From assembly GCA_002007465.1 (NCBI GenBank), contig LNAC01000066.1, positions 1,836,381 through 1,900,380 of the forward strand: DNA of 64,000 bases, given 5' to 3'. Source of the DNA: Ailurus styani. Taxonomy: Eukaryota > Chordata > Mammalia > Carnivora > Ailuridae. The notes under the pieces are model-generated. The model worked only from the letters and a program-made list of their open reading frames with translations, searched no databases and was not told where the DNA came from. Position 1 is the stretch's first letter. Each line of letters begins with the position of its first letter. Below, one piece after another: positions 45,881-57,936 of this stretch. Both the position numbers and the translations under genes were made by a program.

Positions 45881-46090
45881 GGGCGCCTGGGTGGCTCAGT
45901 GGGTTAAAGCCGCTGCCTTCGGCTCAGGTCATGATCCCAGGGTCCTGGGATTGAGGCCCACATCGGGCTCTCTGCTCAGCGGGGAGCCTGCTTCCTCCTC
46001 TCTCCTCTCTCTCTGCCTGCCTCTCTGCCTACTTGTAATCTCTCTCTCTGTGTCAAATGAATAAATAAAATTTTTTAAAAAAAAGGGTTA
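45881..46090 (+). repeat. Young CAN SINE inserted in the tail of the previous SINE
   Basis: It starts gggcgcctgggtggctcagt after the target aaaaaaaagaaaaaggct, which recurs after the tail as aaaaaaaagaaaaagg at about 46091. It differs from the SINE at 52835 at only about three positions, so both are recent copies of the same subfamily. Confidence 0.93.
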
Positions 46091-47299
46091 AAAAAAAGAA
46101 AAAGGAAGCCCTGCTTTCCTGTTACTTGTCTTTAAAAGGAGGAAGGCAGCTGAGATCAGTTATGGAGGCCATCTTTGAGAATCTGAAGTAGCATAAAGTA
46201 CAAAACATCAAATTTTATATTTAATTAGAAATATCAGATCCCAGGTATATCCATTTGGATACACTGCAGTAACAAGGCCATGACAACAAAAATTACTCCC
46301 TGCTCACCATAGATATTCATCCTGGGTTAGCTTTGGAGCTGCACTCCAGGATTCAATCAGGGATCTGAGCTGATGCACCCGGTACACCATCTGGGGTAGC
46401 CCTGGTTGCTGGGTTATGGAAAAGGCAATATGGCAGATCACAGACTGGCTGGCTCCAGTTGAAAGTGACACACACAATTTCCATTCACATTTCATTGCCA
46501 AGCAAGACACCATGTGCCATCCTTCCTTGTGCCTAGAATAAAAGATTCAAATTTCAGTGAACAGCCATTAACAATGACCACCCCTAGGTCAAGAAGCGCC
46601 GAAGTGAGTATTCTCTAAAGTCCTTTACAGTTCAAGGTTCATGTGTGTCCGGATTAATGTATAATATGCTTCTTTAAAATTTAGGCGGTAAGCCTGCATG
46701 TAAACATCAATTCCCCTCCAATCAGGTGCTCATCTTTATAGCCAGGACAAGAATGAGCTTTCTCCTAATAGAGTATGAGCAAAAGATTTTGGACTGTTGC
46801 TTCAACTTTGAGAATTGAGGAATTGAAGAGTTCTCTCCCAATCCCCCCTAGAGGCTTCCTACAAGAGAGATTTGGTTCCTCACTGGCAAAGTTATCTCAG
46901 TAGCTTACACATAATGAGGTTGGACCTGACAACTGTCAATATCCCTCCCAACCCTGAATTTTTTTATTCGAAGCAGGTGCCTATTAATATTAAATACCAG
47001 ATGACCAGATTTTAGAATTGTCAAGCAAAGTATATCTCAGGGACAGGAGATCTTGAAAAGTAGCCATGAGAGTGTCTGGGCAAGAGAATAGACCCATAGG
47101 GTAATAGCATTATATGGTATTATCAAATGCCCAACTTCCATTGACTTCAGCCCCTTCATAATCTCTGCCAGATTTTTTTTCTTAATTATATCCTTTTGAC
47201 ATTTTCTCAGTGTTATGGAAATTGCCACTCAAAGGCAGCTTTCAGATGAGTCCCCTCACCAGCCTCCCTCTAACAAGATTGTCTCCTCCCCTTTATGCC
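46091..47299. other. Intron 1 segment, nothing recognised
   Basis: No gene or clear repeat is recognised in this last part before exon 2. Confidence 0.4.
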
Positions 47300-47430
47300 T
47301 CTTTTGTATAAAACCCGTAGTACCGTTGACCACCCTCATTTTATAGATGTCAAAACTAGAGGCCGGAGAGGGGATGTCACTTGCTTTGCTCAAAGCCAGT
47401 TGGAGGCAGGGTCAGTCACCCGTTTCTTTG
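47300..47430 (+). repeat. MIR fragment
   Basis: 'Ctcattttatagatgtcaaa' and 'gatgtcacttgctttgctca' suggest a diverged MIR. Confidence 0.55.
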
Positions 47431-47811
47431 AGACCCATGTCAACTGCAAGAATCAAGTTCTCTTGAGAAGATGGGACCTGTTTTTGATTGAGAAATCACC
47501 CAAGAACTGGTATTTCTGGATCATTTTCCTTGAAATATTCTACTTCTTCTTTTACTTTTCTTCTATGAATTTGGCCTCTATTATGACAAGGAAAGGTTAT
47601 GCTCACTCATAAGTCTCTGCCTGCTTAAGGAGATTTATGGACTCGCATCTCTGTGATGCCTTAGCTTGGCATTATGCCACCTGGTGATGTATTGAAGGTA
47701 CTAAGCTAATCACCAGCACCCTCTCTGCTTCTTCTCCCAGTTATGTCTTATAGCAGAGTTTGTAAAGAAGAAAGGCGTTCTGAATAGTGATCCCTTTGTT
47801 TCTTTCTACAG

Positions 47812-47949
47812 TTCCTTATCAGCAGAATCCTTACAATCCCCGAGGCAGCTCCAATGTCATCCAGTGCTACCGCTGCGGAGACACCTGCAAAGGAGAAGTG
47901 GTCCGTGTCCACAACAACCACTTCCACATCAGATGCTTCACCTGTCAAG
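47812..47949 (+). CDS. ABLIM3: ABLIM3 coding exon 2 (N-terminus and first half of LIM1)
   Basis: The acceptor tttctttctacag precedes 47812 and the donor gtaggt follows 47949. The exon (138 nt, phase 1 at both ends) encodes residues 5-50. A short P/N/Q/Y-rich lead (IPYQQNPYNPRGSSN) is followed by the first zinc finger of LIM1 with ligands C23, C26, H43 and C46, then C49 of the second finger. The intron splits LIM1 between C49 and C52. LIM domains bind two zinc ions and mediate protein contacts. ABLIM proteins are known to use them at actin structures, together with a C-terminal villin headpiece. The recognisable ORF extends past the donor into intron; only the exon part is real. Confidence 0.95.
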
Positions 47950-47954
47950 GTAGG

Positions 47955-50490
47955 TGGCCCAGGCTCCCAACTCCCTTGTCAGATGACAGGCCCGGGTTTC
48001 ACCCCCAGGACATGCCACAGGGACAGGCAGAAAAAACACAGGCAGTTGAGATACTTCTATAGGCCTAGAGAAACTTTCCTTGAGCCTTTATGAGAACTCT
48101 GCCTTAGGCAGTGTGGAGTGAAGAGGGAGGGAAGAGTCGGGATGTGGGGGAGGGAGGGACACTGGGGACCTCAGATGGCAGTGCCGACCCAGAAGGAAAA
48201 AGGCAATCCTGCAAGTTTAACCTACACATCTGGAAAAAGTCCTGTCTTCTGCCTATAAACCAACTTGAGAGTGAATGAAAGAGCGCTGCTCTGAGTTGAG
48301 CCACTCTTCTATGACCATGTGGCAATTCTCAAAGGTTAGGTTTAACAAAGGAGAAGGTACATTATGACTTCGCTAAGGTCTATAATTTGGGAGCAGATGG
48401 CTGTCGGGTGACCTCTGAACCCTTAAAAACTAGAAGTTCCTAAAGAAGCAGGATAACTAGCAGCAAGAAAAAAGAAGGACTCTGCAGAAAGAGCCCAGGG
48501 AACCCTCTGGCCCAAGCAGGGGAGCCCTCCCTCCCCCATGGTCCCTGACAGATGCCTCTCCAGCTTCTACTTCTTGAACTCCTCATCCAGACTTCCTGTT
48601 CGCAGAGCAGCCATGCGGATGTTGGATGGCCCCATGGGTTTGGAAAATGTCTGACCCCAAGCCAGTAACTTCCACCTGTTGGTTCTAGATTTGTTCTCAT
48701 GAAGTTTGATGAATACTTCACGTATGCTCTTCCCCGTGGCTGCTGCTCACAGACTTGCAGCCAGGTCTCCCAGACCTGATGACATTGTGGGTCCTTACCT
48801 TGAGCTTCATCTGAAATGATTCCAACTTGTGTCTTCTTGGAGTCTTCTTCCTTGATCCATTCTGGTTTGTAACTGTCATTCTTAAAGCATGGTGCCCAGA
48901 ACAGACCACAGTTCTCAAGGTCTGGCACATGGAGCAGGGACACCATTTCTGTTAATATGATTGATGTTGAATTGACCTCCCAAGGAGTCGCTTCACAGCA
49001 TTGACGTATATTGAATTTAAGCTCAATTGAAACCTCAGATCTTTTCATTTTAGTAACTGCTTCCAACCTCAGTCTCATGTGTCTGAGATTGACTTCCCCT
49101 GCCACTGAGAAAAATTCTGGATTTCTTCCTCGGGATCTCACTAGACTCTGCACTGAGCAAATAAATCACATATTCATATGTCCTAATGTTTTTAATGGAA
49201 GCATTTATGGAATATATTTTAATTGATGTGATTTAAATTCCAAATTGATGCTTGGCAAACCCCTTTAGTATAAGCTGACCTGCAAAAGTGTCTTGGCAAG
49301 TGACCATTTTTACATCCCTAGAAGTTGGGGCAGGACAAAAGGTAAAAACAATAAAATTATTCTGAGGAGGTTTGAGCTAGGACTGTGCAATCATATTCTT
49401 AAGAAATGTATTAGTTACCCTTTGCTTAGACCTAAAATTTAATAGTTTAAGGTAATGTTTTATTTAGCTCATGGTTCTCTGCATTGGCTGAGCTGGCTCT
49501 CCTTGTCTCCACTCGCTTCATCATGATGATATTGTTGGGTCAGCGGACAGTGCTTGGCAGGCTGTTGAGCTGAGTGCCTGCATATGGCTTCTCATCCTCC
49601 AGTAGCCTGGCTTGGATTCACTTGCACGGTGGTCTCAGAGTTCCAAGTAAGAGAGCAAGCTTCAAAAAGCAAGACATTTTAAGCCTCGGCTTATGTCATA
49701 CTCGCCAATGTCCCAATGGCCAAAATGAGTCAAGTGGCTGACCCAGGTTCAAGATCATGGAGAAATAAACTTTGCCTTTTGTGGGAGGATTTTCAGATTT
49801 CAAGGGTGTGAATACAGAGAAAGGAAGAATTTAGACAGTTTGACAATCAACCACAGGAAGGTTGGAGAGTATCTTTTCCTCGAGATTTTAAGGAAAAAAA
49901 TAGATTTACTTTTCTGACTCTTTTCAAGGTCAACTTGCTTAGAAGTGAAACAAATGAAAGAATTTTCATTTCTAGCAGTAAACAGTTATAGTTACCCTAA
50001 ATAGTCTCATTTGAAAAAGTTAAAATCTCTATGAATATTTTTTACAGTTCTTTTACCATGCACTACTGTGCTGACATGAAATGAAAGAATGTGAAGAGGT
50101 GAAAAACAAAAATAAAAGTAGAAATCCTCCTGTGACTGCCAATGCCAGATTTAATCCTGATGGTTTATGCTAAATCTTGGCAACCTTGAGCTTTTGCCTT
50201 GATGGTTGTATGGATGATGGAGACATAGGAAGTAGAGGCTAGAGCCTGGCCTAAGTAGGAGGTCAGGAGACCTCTGAGTAAAGCTGAAATTTTCCCCTAT
50301 GAAAATCTTACTTACAATGTATGGATAGATGAGAAATAAACTGGAGGAGGAGACAGCAATGAACCTTGTCTGTACCAACTTTGGCACTGGGTAGAGGAGA
50401 ATAAAACTTGTGTCAAAATGTCTACCTATAACCCACTCTTAACGTGGATTCACATTCTCTATTCATGCTATATATTTGGCATACATTTTA
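47955..50490. other. Intron 2, 5' part, no gene seen
   Basis: At about 48750-49170 the text (atggtgcccagaacagacca, cacagcattgacgtatattg, aaacctcagatcttttc) resembles an ancient mammalian repeat I cannot name. A 237-codon minus-strand open frame (48440-49153) crosses it; it has no family resemblance and I regard it as chance. The rest is unassigned. Confidence 0.45.
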
Positions 50491-50677
50491 TTTTATTTTT
50501 TTAAAGATTTTATTTATTTATTTGACAGATAGAGAGCACTCACAAGTAGGCAGAGAGGCAGGCAGAGAGAGGAGGAAGCAGGCTCCCCGCAGAGCAGGGA
50601 GCCCGATGCGGGGCTCGATCCCAGGACCCTGAGATCATGACCTGAGCCGAAGGCAGAGGCTTTAACCCACTGAGCCA
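50491..50677 (-). repeat. CAN SINE, minus orientation, head truncated
   Basis: It runs from the T-rich end to aacccactgagcca and lacks the last bases of the head. The target tggcatacatttt lies just before (from about 50476) and after (50678-50690), so the truncation happened at insertion. Confidence 0.92.
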
Positions 50678-50690
50678 TGGCATACATTTT

Positions 50691-51229
50691 AAAAGATGTG
50701 AAACATAATTTAAAAGAAAGTCATCCTGCACTTGGCAAATAGCAGAAACAAGTGATATTCCTTTTTGAAGGAACTCAGCTTTACTCCAGACCTCAAAGAA
50801 CTCCCACCGGTAACATTATTAGCAAAATGAGTAACTCACAGTCAAAAATACACAAATCATAATGGAGGAAGAACCACAGAAACAATGAAGAGAAAAATCA
50901 GAACCTCAAAGACTTCATAAATTGGTATTTTCTGACATTATATAATGACTACATACAATACATTTAAATAGGTAAGAGGAGCCATTTAAAAAGAGCAAGA
51001 ACCAAAACATTATAACAAATAGCACAGCAGATTTGAAAAAGAAACAAAACTTTAGAAATAAAAATATGTAATATTTGAAATTTAAAAGTCAGCATATGGA
51101 TTATATAGCAGATTAGATGTTGCTGAAGAGAGAATTAATGAGCTATAGCCAAAAAAAAGATATATACCTTTGGTTCAGAAATATAAGAAAGAGGTAAAAA
51201 TAAAAGAGCAGTTTATACATGGAGAAAAT
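50691..51229. other. A-rich intron 2 segment, probably old LINE DNA
   Basis: The segment is A-rich and leads into recognisable L1 at about 51230. I cannot assign it. No coding signal is seen. Confidence 0.4.
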
Positions 51230-51812
51230 AGCTAAATATTAACTATTAACAGTTAGTTAAAATAGCTAACATCATACTTAATGGTGAAAGACTGCCTGCC
51301 TGCCTGCCTATCAAGTCAGAAGTAACAAAAGGATGTTTGCTCTTACTACTTCCATTCAACACTGTTCCGCAGGTTCCTATTGGATCAGTTATGCAAGAAA
51401 ATGAAATAAAAGATATCTGGATTGAAAAAGTAAAAGCCAAGTTATTTTTATATGCACAGACATGATCTTATATATAGCAAATCCTAAGGAATGCACTAAA
51501 AAACTATTAGAAATAACAAATAAGTTCATCAGGGTTTCGGGGTAAAAGATCAATATACCAAAATCAATTGAATTCCTATACATTTACAATGAACAACCTG
51601 AAAATAAAATTAAGAAATGATTCCATTTACAATAGCATCAAAAATAAAATACTTAGGAATAAATTTAACAAAAGTGTAAAATTTATACTCCGAAAATTAC
51701 AGAATATTAAAGAAGATCTAAATAAATGAAAAGAAATCTCGTGTTCGTGGATTGGAAGTCTTAATATTGTTAAGATGGCAGTATTCTTCAAACTAATCTA
51801 CAGATTCGATGC

Positions 51813-52210
51813 TGTCTTACTCAGCTCAGGTTTCCACAGTAAAATACTGCAGGTTGAGTGGCTTAAACAACAGAAATTTGTTTTGTCAGAGTTCCAGAGG
51901 CCAAAAGTCCAAGATCAAGCTGAAAACATGGTTGGGTTCCGGTGAGAGTTCCCGTCCTGGCTTGCAGATACCCATTTCTTACTGCATTCTCACATGTCAG
52001 AGAAAGAAAGAGAGAGAGAAGGAGAGAAAGAGAGATGACAAGCTGGCTGGCGTCTCTTCTAGAAAGGGCACTAATCTCATAATGAGTGTCCCAACCTTAT
52101 AACCTCATCTAAACCTAAGTATGCCCTCGAGGCCCCCACCCAAATACCATCACATTGGGGGTTTGGGCTTCAAAACAAATTTGGGGCAGGACACTATTCT
52201 GTTCATAGCA
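51813..52210 (+). repeat. MLT1-type LTR inserted in the L1
   Basis: 'Ggtttccacagtaaaatact', 'gtggcttaaacaacagaaat' and 'aaagtccaagatcaagctga' follow MLT1. The L1 text is continuous across it (cagattcgatgc before, acaatccccatgaaa after), so the L1 is older. A GA-rich tract lies at about 51998-52037. No retroviral genes are attached. Confidence 0.85.
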
Positions 52211-52834
52211 AATACAATCCCCATGAAAATCCCAGCTGGCTTCCTTGAAGAAATTGATAAGCTGATTGTGAGATTAATATGGAATTGCAGGAGACGTTAG
52301 AGTAACCAAAGCATTCCTGAAAAAGAAGGACAAAGCTGGGGGACTCAAACTTCCCACTTTCAAAATTTACTACAAAGCTACAGTAGATAAGACAATGTGG
52401 TATTAGCACATGGATAGACATATAGATCAATAGAATTGAGAGAATAGAAATAAACCCTTAGGTTTATGGTCCCGTGATTGTCAACAAGGCTACCAAGACA
52501 ATTCTGTAGGGAAAGAAGAGTCCTCAACAAATGGTGCTAGGAAAACTGGACATACATTTGCAAAAAAACCAAACAAAAATAATTTAAAAAAAAAGAAGTT
52601 GGCTTCCTTCCTCACACCATACATAATAATTAGCTCAAAATAAGTCAAAAACCTACATGTAAGAGCTAAAACTATAAAACTCAGGAGAAAATACAAGAGT
52701 AAATCTTTGTGACCTTGAGTTAGTCAAAGACTTCTTGGCTATGACACCAGAAGCACAAACAACAGAAGAAAAATAGCTGAATTGGATATCATCAAAACTA
52801 AAGACTTTTCCTGTGCTTCAAAATATACCATCAA

Positions 52835-53032
52835 GGGCGCCTGGGTGGCTCAGTGGGTTAAAGCCGCTGCCTTCGGCTCAGGTCATGATCCCAGGGTCCT
52901 GGGATCGAGGCCCACATCGGGCTCTCTGCTCAGCAGGGAGCCTGCTTCCTCCTCTCTCCTCTCTCTCTGCCTGCCTCTCTGCCTACTTGTAATCTCTCTC
53001 TCTGTGTCAAATGAATAAATAAAATCTTAAAA
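52835..53032 (+). repeat. Young CAN SINE inserted in the L1
   Basis: The head gggcgcctgggtggctcagt, full body and tail are intact. The target aaatataccatcaa precedes it and atataccatcaag follows it. It is almost identical to the SINE at 45881, implying recent activity. Confidence 0.95.
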
Positions 53033-53690
53033 AAATATATACCATCAAGAATGTAAAAAATCAGCCCACTGAATGGGAAAGGAAATTTCCAAAACATACA
53101 TCTGGTATAGAACTTGTATCTAAGTTATAAAAAAGATTCTGAACAACGCACAACTAAGAAAAAGACAAATAATCTGATTTAAAAATGGGCAAAATATTTG
53201 AAGAGAGGTTTCTCCAAAGAAGCTCTACAGATGTCCGGTAAACACATGGAAAAAATGCTCAATATCATTACCCATCTGAGCATGCACATCAAACCACAAG
53301 GAGACACATGTCACACCCACGAGATCAGCCATATTCAAAAAGACAGAGAATACAAGCGTAAGCAGGAATGTGGAGAAATTGGAACCCTCATCTGTTGCTG
53401 GTGGGACTGTAGTGTGTAGCTGCTGTGAAAAACAGCCTTGCAGTTCCTCTAGGAGTTCAATGTAGAGTTACCACATGACTTAACAATTGCAAAGTCATAA
53501 GACGTATGCTTAAGAGAAACAAAAACATATATCCACACAAAAACTTGTGCATGAATGTTCATTGCAGTATTATTCATCAAGTCAAAAATTGGAAACAATT
53601 CAAATATCCATCAACCAATGAATGGATAAATAAAATGTGATGGAATATTTTGCAACAATACATCCATGTGAATGAACCCTGAAAACACAA

Positions 53691-54720
53691 ATGGCCCATA
53701 AACATATGAGAAGATTCTCAATTTCATTAATAATCAGGGAAGTGAAATTTAAAATCACAGTAAGATGGGGAGACTGGGTGGCTCAGTTAGCTGAGTGTCT
53801 GACCTTTGATTTCAGCTCAGATCATGGTCTCAGAGTTGTGAGATTGAGCCCCAAGTTGGGCTTACACTGGGCATGGAGCCTGCTCAGGATTCTCTTTCCC
53901 CCTCCCTCTTTCCCTACCCGCGCCACCCCTCCACCCCGGCACCCTGCTTGTGCGCATGCACACCTGTGCACTCCCACTTGGAAGGAAGGGTGGGAGGGAG
54001 GAAGAAAAGAAGGAAGAGAAGGGAAGGGAAGGGAGAAAGAGTTTGTTTTAAAAATAAATTAAATAAATTAAATTAAATCACAATAAGATGACATTTTATA
54101 GCCACCCTGTTGACCAGCTTCCAATGATGATATGGGTCAGTGGAAACTGCTGGTGGGAACACAAATGGGAAAAACTCTGGAAAACAGAGAGAATGGGCAC
54201 TGATACGAGAATGTTCGAAGCAGCATTTCCATAAAAGAAAAAAACTGCAAGCAGCTCCAATGTCCTTCAACAGTGGAGTAGATGGATCATGACACAGACC
54301 ATGGGATACAGCAGAGTGGTGAAAATGAAAACTGAGGTTACATGCATCGACATGGATGAATATCAAACACATAATCCTGAAAGTATGAAGCAAGCACAGA
54401 AGAATAAATGCAGTAGGGTTCCATGAGTATAAAGTTCAAAAAAAGGCAAATCTAAACAATGCATTATTTGTGAATACATCGGAGGTGGTCAAAGTAGAAC
54501 GAAAAGCAAGAGAATGACAAACACACAATTAGGGACGACATAGGGAAGGGGTTGCTTTTAGGAGTTGCAAACAGGCTTCCGAGGCACCGGGAATGTTCTG
54601 TTTCATAAACTTGGGAGCGGGTACCTGGGAGTGTATTTTATTCTTCTTTAAACTGTGTTTGTATATTTACTACATTTTCTGTATGTATAATATAGTTCAC
54701 AGTTAAACACTTCAATGTTA
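53691..54720 (+). repeat. Second LINE-1 3' fragment, interrupted by a SINE
   Basis: At about 53690 the text steps back to an earlier L1 position (ggcccataaacatatgagaa, aatttcattaataatcaggg), showing a separate L1 copy. It continues after the SINE at 53768-54074 through 'aactgctggtgggaacacaa' and 'acatggatgaatatcaaaca'. It is truncated and degenerate. Confidence 0.78.
53768..54074 (+). repeat. Old CAN SINE with purine-rich expansion
   Basis: The target aaatcacagtaagatg (53752-53767) recurs as aaatcacaataagatg (54075-54090). The head is diverged (gggagactgggtggctcagt). A long GGAAG/GGAAA tract at about 53982-54038 has grown before the tail. Confidence 0.9.
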
Positions 54721-54854
54721 AATAGATCGCCCTCAGGAACCCTTCTAATGCTTTGGTTTTGAAAACTCCGTCTCATTTGCAAAGTTGAAAATCAACAGAC
54801 TCCTCTGACAGACTCGTGGACTGGCGGGTCTGGGTGTGTTCTCAGCCACCCCAT

Positions 54855-54990
54855 AGCGCCTTCATTTCACAAATGAGGCAGCTGAGCTCGAGAGAGGTGG
54901 GGTAACTTTTTCAAAGCCACACAGCACCTGAGTGGTAGAATAGAGACATGGACCACAGTCCGGTGACCTGCAACACGGTCGGTCCATTTT
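54855..54990 (+). repeat. MIR fragment
   Basis: 'Cttcatttcacaaatgaggc', 'agctgagctcgagagaggtg' and 'tcaaagccacacagcacctg' follow MIR. Confidence 0.75.
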
Positions 54991-57034
54991 CCCCTGAAAC
55001 ACGCTGTGACTTGGGCAAGGTCTCTTTCTGGGCATCATATTAACAGTGAGCATTCAGTCTGGATTTTCTCAAAGCGGCTCTAACGTCTCATATCCTGTCC
55101 CACTGTCAAACCAAAAGATCTGCTTTTTTTTTTTTTTTCATTGATAGACTTTACTTTTTTGAGTCACAGAATAACGTCTGTCCTGGGTGTGTTTAACTCC
55201 ACATCAATTCCATACTGTAGACCCTCTCCAAGGCCTTTCCTGTTATTTGGATCTCCGGCTCTGCTCAACCTCAAGTACATCTGTCGCACTGTCCAACTTG
55301 CCTTCTATCCCCGTGATCCCTACTGTATTTCCAGGAACCCCCTGAGATTCTTATCAACCTTTACATCCTTTCTACCAAAAACTTCCTCCTTTAGCTCCTT
55401 GGGGGAAATGGAGGAACTGATTGTTCCAAGTTTTCTTATGGCCTCCTGGGTTTGTCCACTGGGAGAGGTGGCTCTGGGGGTGGAGCTGGCGGGGGAAACA
55501 AAGGAGAGAAAAGAAGGGAAAAAACAGGAGCTGTTTCCAATGAGGTTGTAGGCCATGACCTCACTAATTCCACAGCCATGAAGTCAATCGATCTGCCACT
55601 TGCACACCCCAGAACGCCCTGTACTCTGGCTTGGCCTGCTCTTGGGGCATTGTTTGCTGTGATGAATTTTCACGAAGCCTGGTAGAAGATCAACCCTCCC
55701 GCCATCCGCCACCACCACCACCCCCCCTGCGCGAATAGGCTCAGCTTCTCTGCAGGCAGGGGTGGGATCCAGGGCCCTCCAGCCCCACCTCGCACTGAGT
55801 TTAGAATGTTGTAGGCACCTGGTAAACCCTGAAGGAAGCTCTGGTTCTCCTAGACTCACAGCATGTTGGTGTCAGAAGAAAAGCTCAGGTCACTTTTTAA
55901 TCCACCTTCTTCATTGTACATGCCTGTGAACAGAGACCAAGTTCATTGTCACCCAGAGAGTTAGCAGCAGTGAAAAACCAAGAGCCCAGTGGTCCAACTC
56001 GAAGACTATTACATCTCCCACTGTGCTGCACGGTTCCCCTAATGCTGTGACCTCTGGGGCTGTCCTCTTGCTCACTCATCCTGGCCCCGTAAGCTTGCCT
56101 CTGGCCTGCAAGGTTAACACACACTTGTGAAATAATTCTGCCACACGTCTAGAAGTCCATCCTCTCTTTAACCTGGCTGCTTTTGCATTACAACTTTCCC
56201 TGTGAACAAGGAGGTAGTATTTACTGGGGTAGCATCACCCAATCCTGGCCAGGTCCCCACAATTACAGGCTTGGAATTCCATCGTATTGGTTACCACACC
56301 ATTGATCATGCTTCAGAAAGCTGATCCATGCTAACCAATGCCTCAGGAAACCAGTGTATAAAATCAGTGCCCTTTTACTAATGGAAACAAGGGCTGTCAT
56401 TCTCTGTACTAGCTCACATTGCCCTGACCAGCCCTTTCTCTCCCAGAGGTCTACATAGTAAGTCGAACTATCAGTCACTTAGTGAATGCAGACTCAGAAC
56501 GAAGGGGCTGGTCATAGGGCTGGAATGGGCTCCTCAGTGACCTTCCTTTGATGGCTTGCCAGCCCCTTCTTGGCTGACCACCCCTGCTTTAGCCAGATCA
56601 ATACACTCAGCAGTTCTGGTGGCCCTGAGAGCCATTCTGTCTCTTGGAAGAATCTTTGCCTCTTTCTGCCCTTCCCATTCGGTGTTGATTTCATAACTTA
56701 ACCCTCAGAGGGAAATCTCATTTCCCACATTTCTAAGTCCTTCGGAGGTAGGGAGTCCCACATGATTCAGTCGTTCAAGCACCTATAATTACCTCCACCT
56801 ACTCCTCTATTATTGGTCCTACACCTTTTCATGTTGTCCGCAAGGATATCCCATAAGACCTTATGACATACGTTGCCTGTTTATGCAAAACCTATAAACG
56901 CAACTGGTCATTTTTGCAACTGGGTGATGGGACATCATTATAACCTTCTCTCTTGTTTTGTTTACGTCAGAGAGTTTCAAAATATTTTTTTAAGTTTTTG
57001 AAAAACTGGGAGAAAAACCATCCATGGCTTCTCA
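54991..57034. other. Intron 2 segment, no gene seen
   Basis: A T16-17 run with following text (attgatagactttac) at 55123-55160 looks like the reversed tail of an L1-class element. Nothing else is recognised. Frames at 55141-55685 and 55584-56124 are open by chance. Confidence 0.42.
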
Positions 57035-57440
57035 ATATCCCACAAAGCCTACACTTCTTAAGCTGAACTCAGGCCCTCCTCCAACTGGCATGTCAACATT
57101 TTCCTGTATTACTGCCCTCCACTTGCTAAAAATACCACACCTCCACACAGATATCACTTGCAACTTCCTGCTTGTGTGCTTTAGCTCATTTTCCACCTTC
57201 AGGGTTCAACTTAAGTGCCGCCTCCTCCAAGAAGCCTTCCATGATCCTTCTGCCGCTAACATTGCTCCCTTTTCCTCCTCACTCACAGCACTTGCTGCCC
57301 GCACCAGCCCATGGCCTGTCACCCACGATGTATGTTCTATAAGGTCGTCTTTTGGCATATACTGTTAGCTCTTCACAGTTCAGGGATTGCGTTTTATCAT
57401 TCTTGCCTGGGAACAGACCAACTCTTTATGTCTATGGTGA
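57035..57440 (+). repeat. LINE2-class fragment
   Basis: 'Agggttcaacttaagtgccg', 'cctccaagaagccttccatg' and 'gcacttgctgcccgcaccag' follow L2 3'-end wording. The open frame at 57024-57368 is a remnant of it. Confidence 0.7.
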
Positions 57441-57634
57441 GAGAAGATTATAAACTTCAAACCACTCACCCCATTGCCATCCTAAATTGTCTTCACCTAG
57501 CACAGAATCATACACAGAGAAAGTGCCCAGGGACATTTTAACTGATCTTGTCCAATTCATGATACTGCCGGTCTGGCCTTCATGAGCCACGCAGCCCTAA
57601 ACTTCCATCCATGCATTGAGAGAAGGGTACAACC

Positions 57635-57795
57635 TCAGTGGTCTCATCTGAATCAGCTGCCGAGTGTGCAAAAACGCAAATCTCCGGGCCCTGGCCCCCC
57701 AGGGAGTCTGATTCAGGCCCAGGCAGCTGCAGCTTAAGGAGCCCGTGGGTGACGCCAATGCAAGTGGTCTTTAGGACACACTTTAAGGAACACTA
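57635..57795. repeat. MER5-type hAT element, diverged
   Basis: 'Aaaaacgcaaatctccgggc', 'ccagggagtctgattcaggc' and 'cagcttaaggagcccgtggg' are MER5-like. It ends about 140 bp before exon 3. Confidence 0.6.
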
Positions 57796-57936
57796 GCCCC
57801 ATGAGGTCCGATGTGCCGCCATTTTTGGGCCACTCCTGACCAAGTCAGATGCCAGCCTTGTCCCCCGTGAGGACCTCATGCTGGCTGACCTTGCCTGGAC
57901 CCAGCCTGCCCTTGATCCTCTGCTCGTGCCCCACAG

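Larger units (their letters stand above)
10210..47811 (+). other. ABLIM3: ABLIM3 intron 1 (37,602 bp)
   Basis: It begins gtaagtgg and ends tttctttctacag, a strong donor and acceptor. The long first intron is filled with old and young repeats listed separately. I see no other gene with exon structure inside it. The features most likely to matter are a CpG-rich segment at 39361-40020 and two pairs of local duplications. Confidence 0.85.
51230..53690 (+). repeat. LINE-1 fragment, interrupted twice
   Basis: The parts 51230-51812, 52211-52834 and 53033-53690 together follow the reverse-transcriptase and C-terminal part of L1 ORF2 in order ('atagctaacatcatacttaa', 'ttacaatagcatcaaaaata', 'acaatccccatgaaaatccc', 'acaaagctacagtagataag', 'aaatgggcaaaatatttgaa'). 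It is interrupted by an LTR (51813-52210) and a young SINE (52835-53032). Numerous stops and frameshifts make it inactive. It contains a (GCCT)4-like run near 51295. Confidence 0.88.
47950..57936 (+). other. ABLIM3: ABLIM3 intron 2 (9,987 bp)
   Basis: It begins gtaggtgg and ends ctcgtgccccacag. It contains an L1 split by an LTR and a SINE, a second L1 split by a SINE, and old L2/MER5 fragments. No other gene is seen inside. Confidence 0.9.

Noticed and set aside
48440..49153. 237-codon minus-strand open frame in intron 2
   Set aside because: No domain or family resemblance, no promoter or exon structure. It overlaps an ancient repeat-like stretch and is best seen as chance.
51813..52210. Endogenous retrovirus with genes
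   Set aside because: Only LTR-type sequence is present here and at 15435 and 29463. No gag, pol or env text adjoins any of them.
51230..53690. Functional L1 ORF2 (reverse transcriptase)
   Set aside because: The segment is truncated, split by two insertions and full of stops. No intact frame exists.
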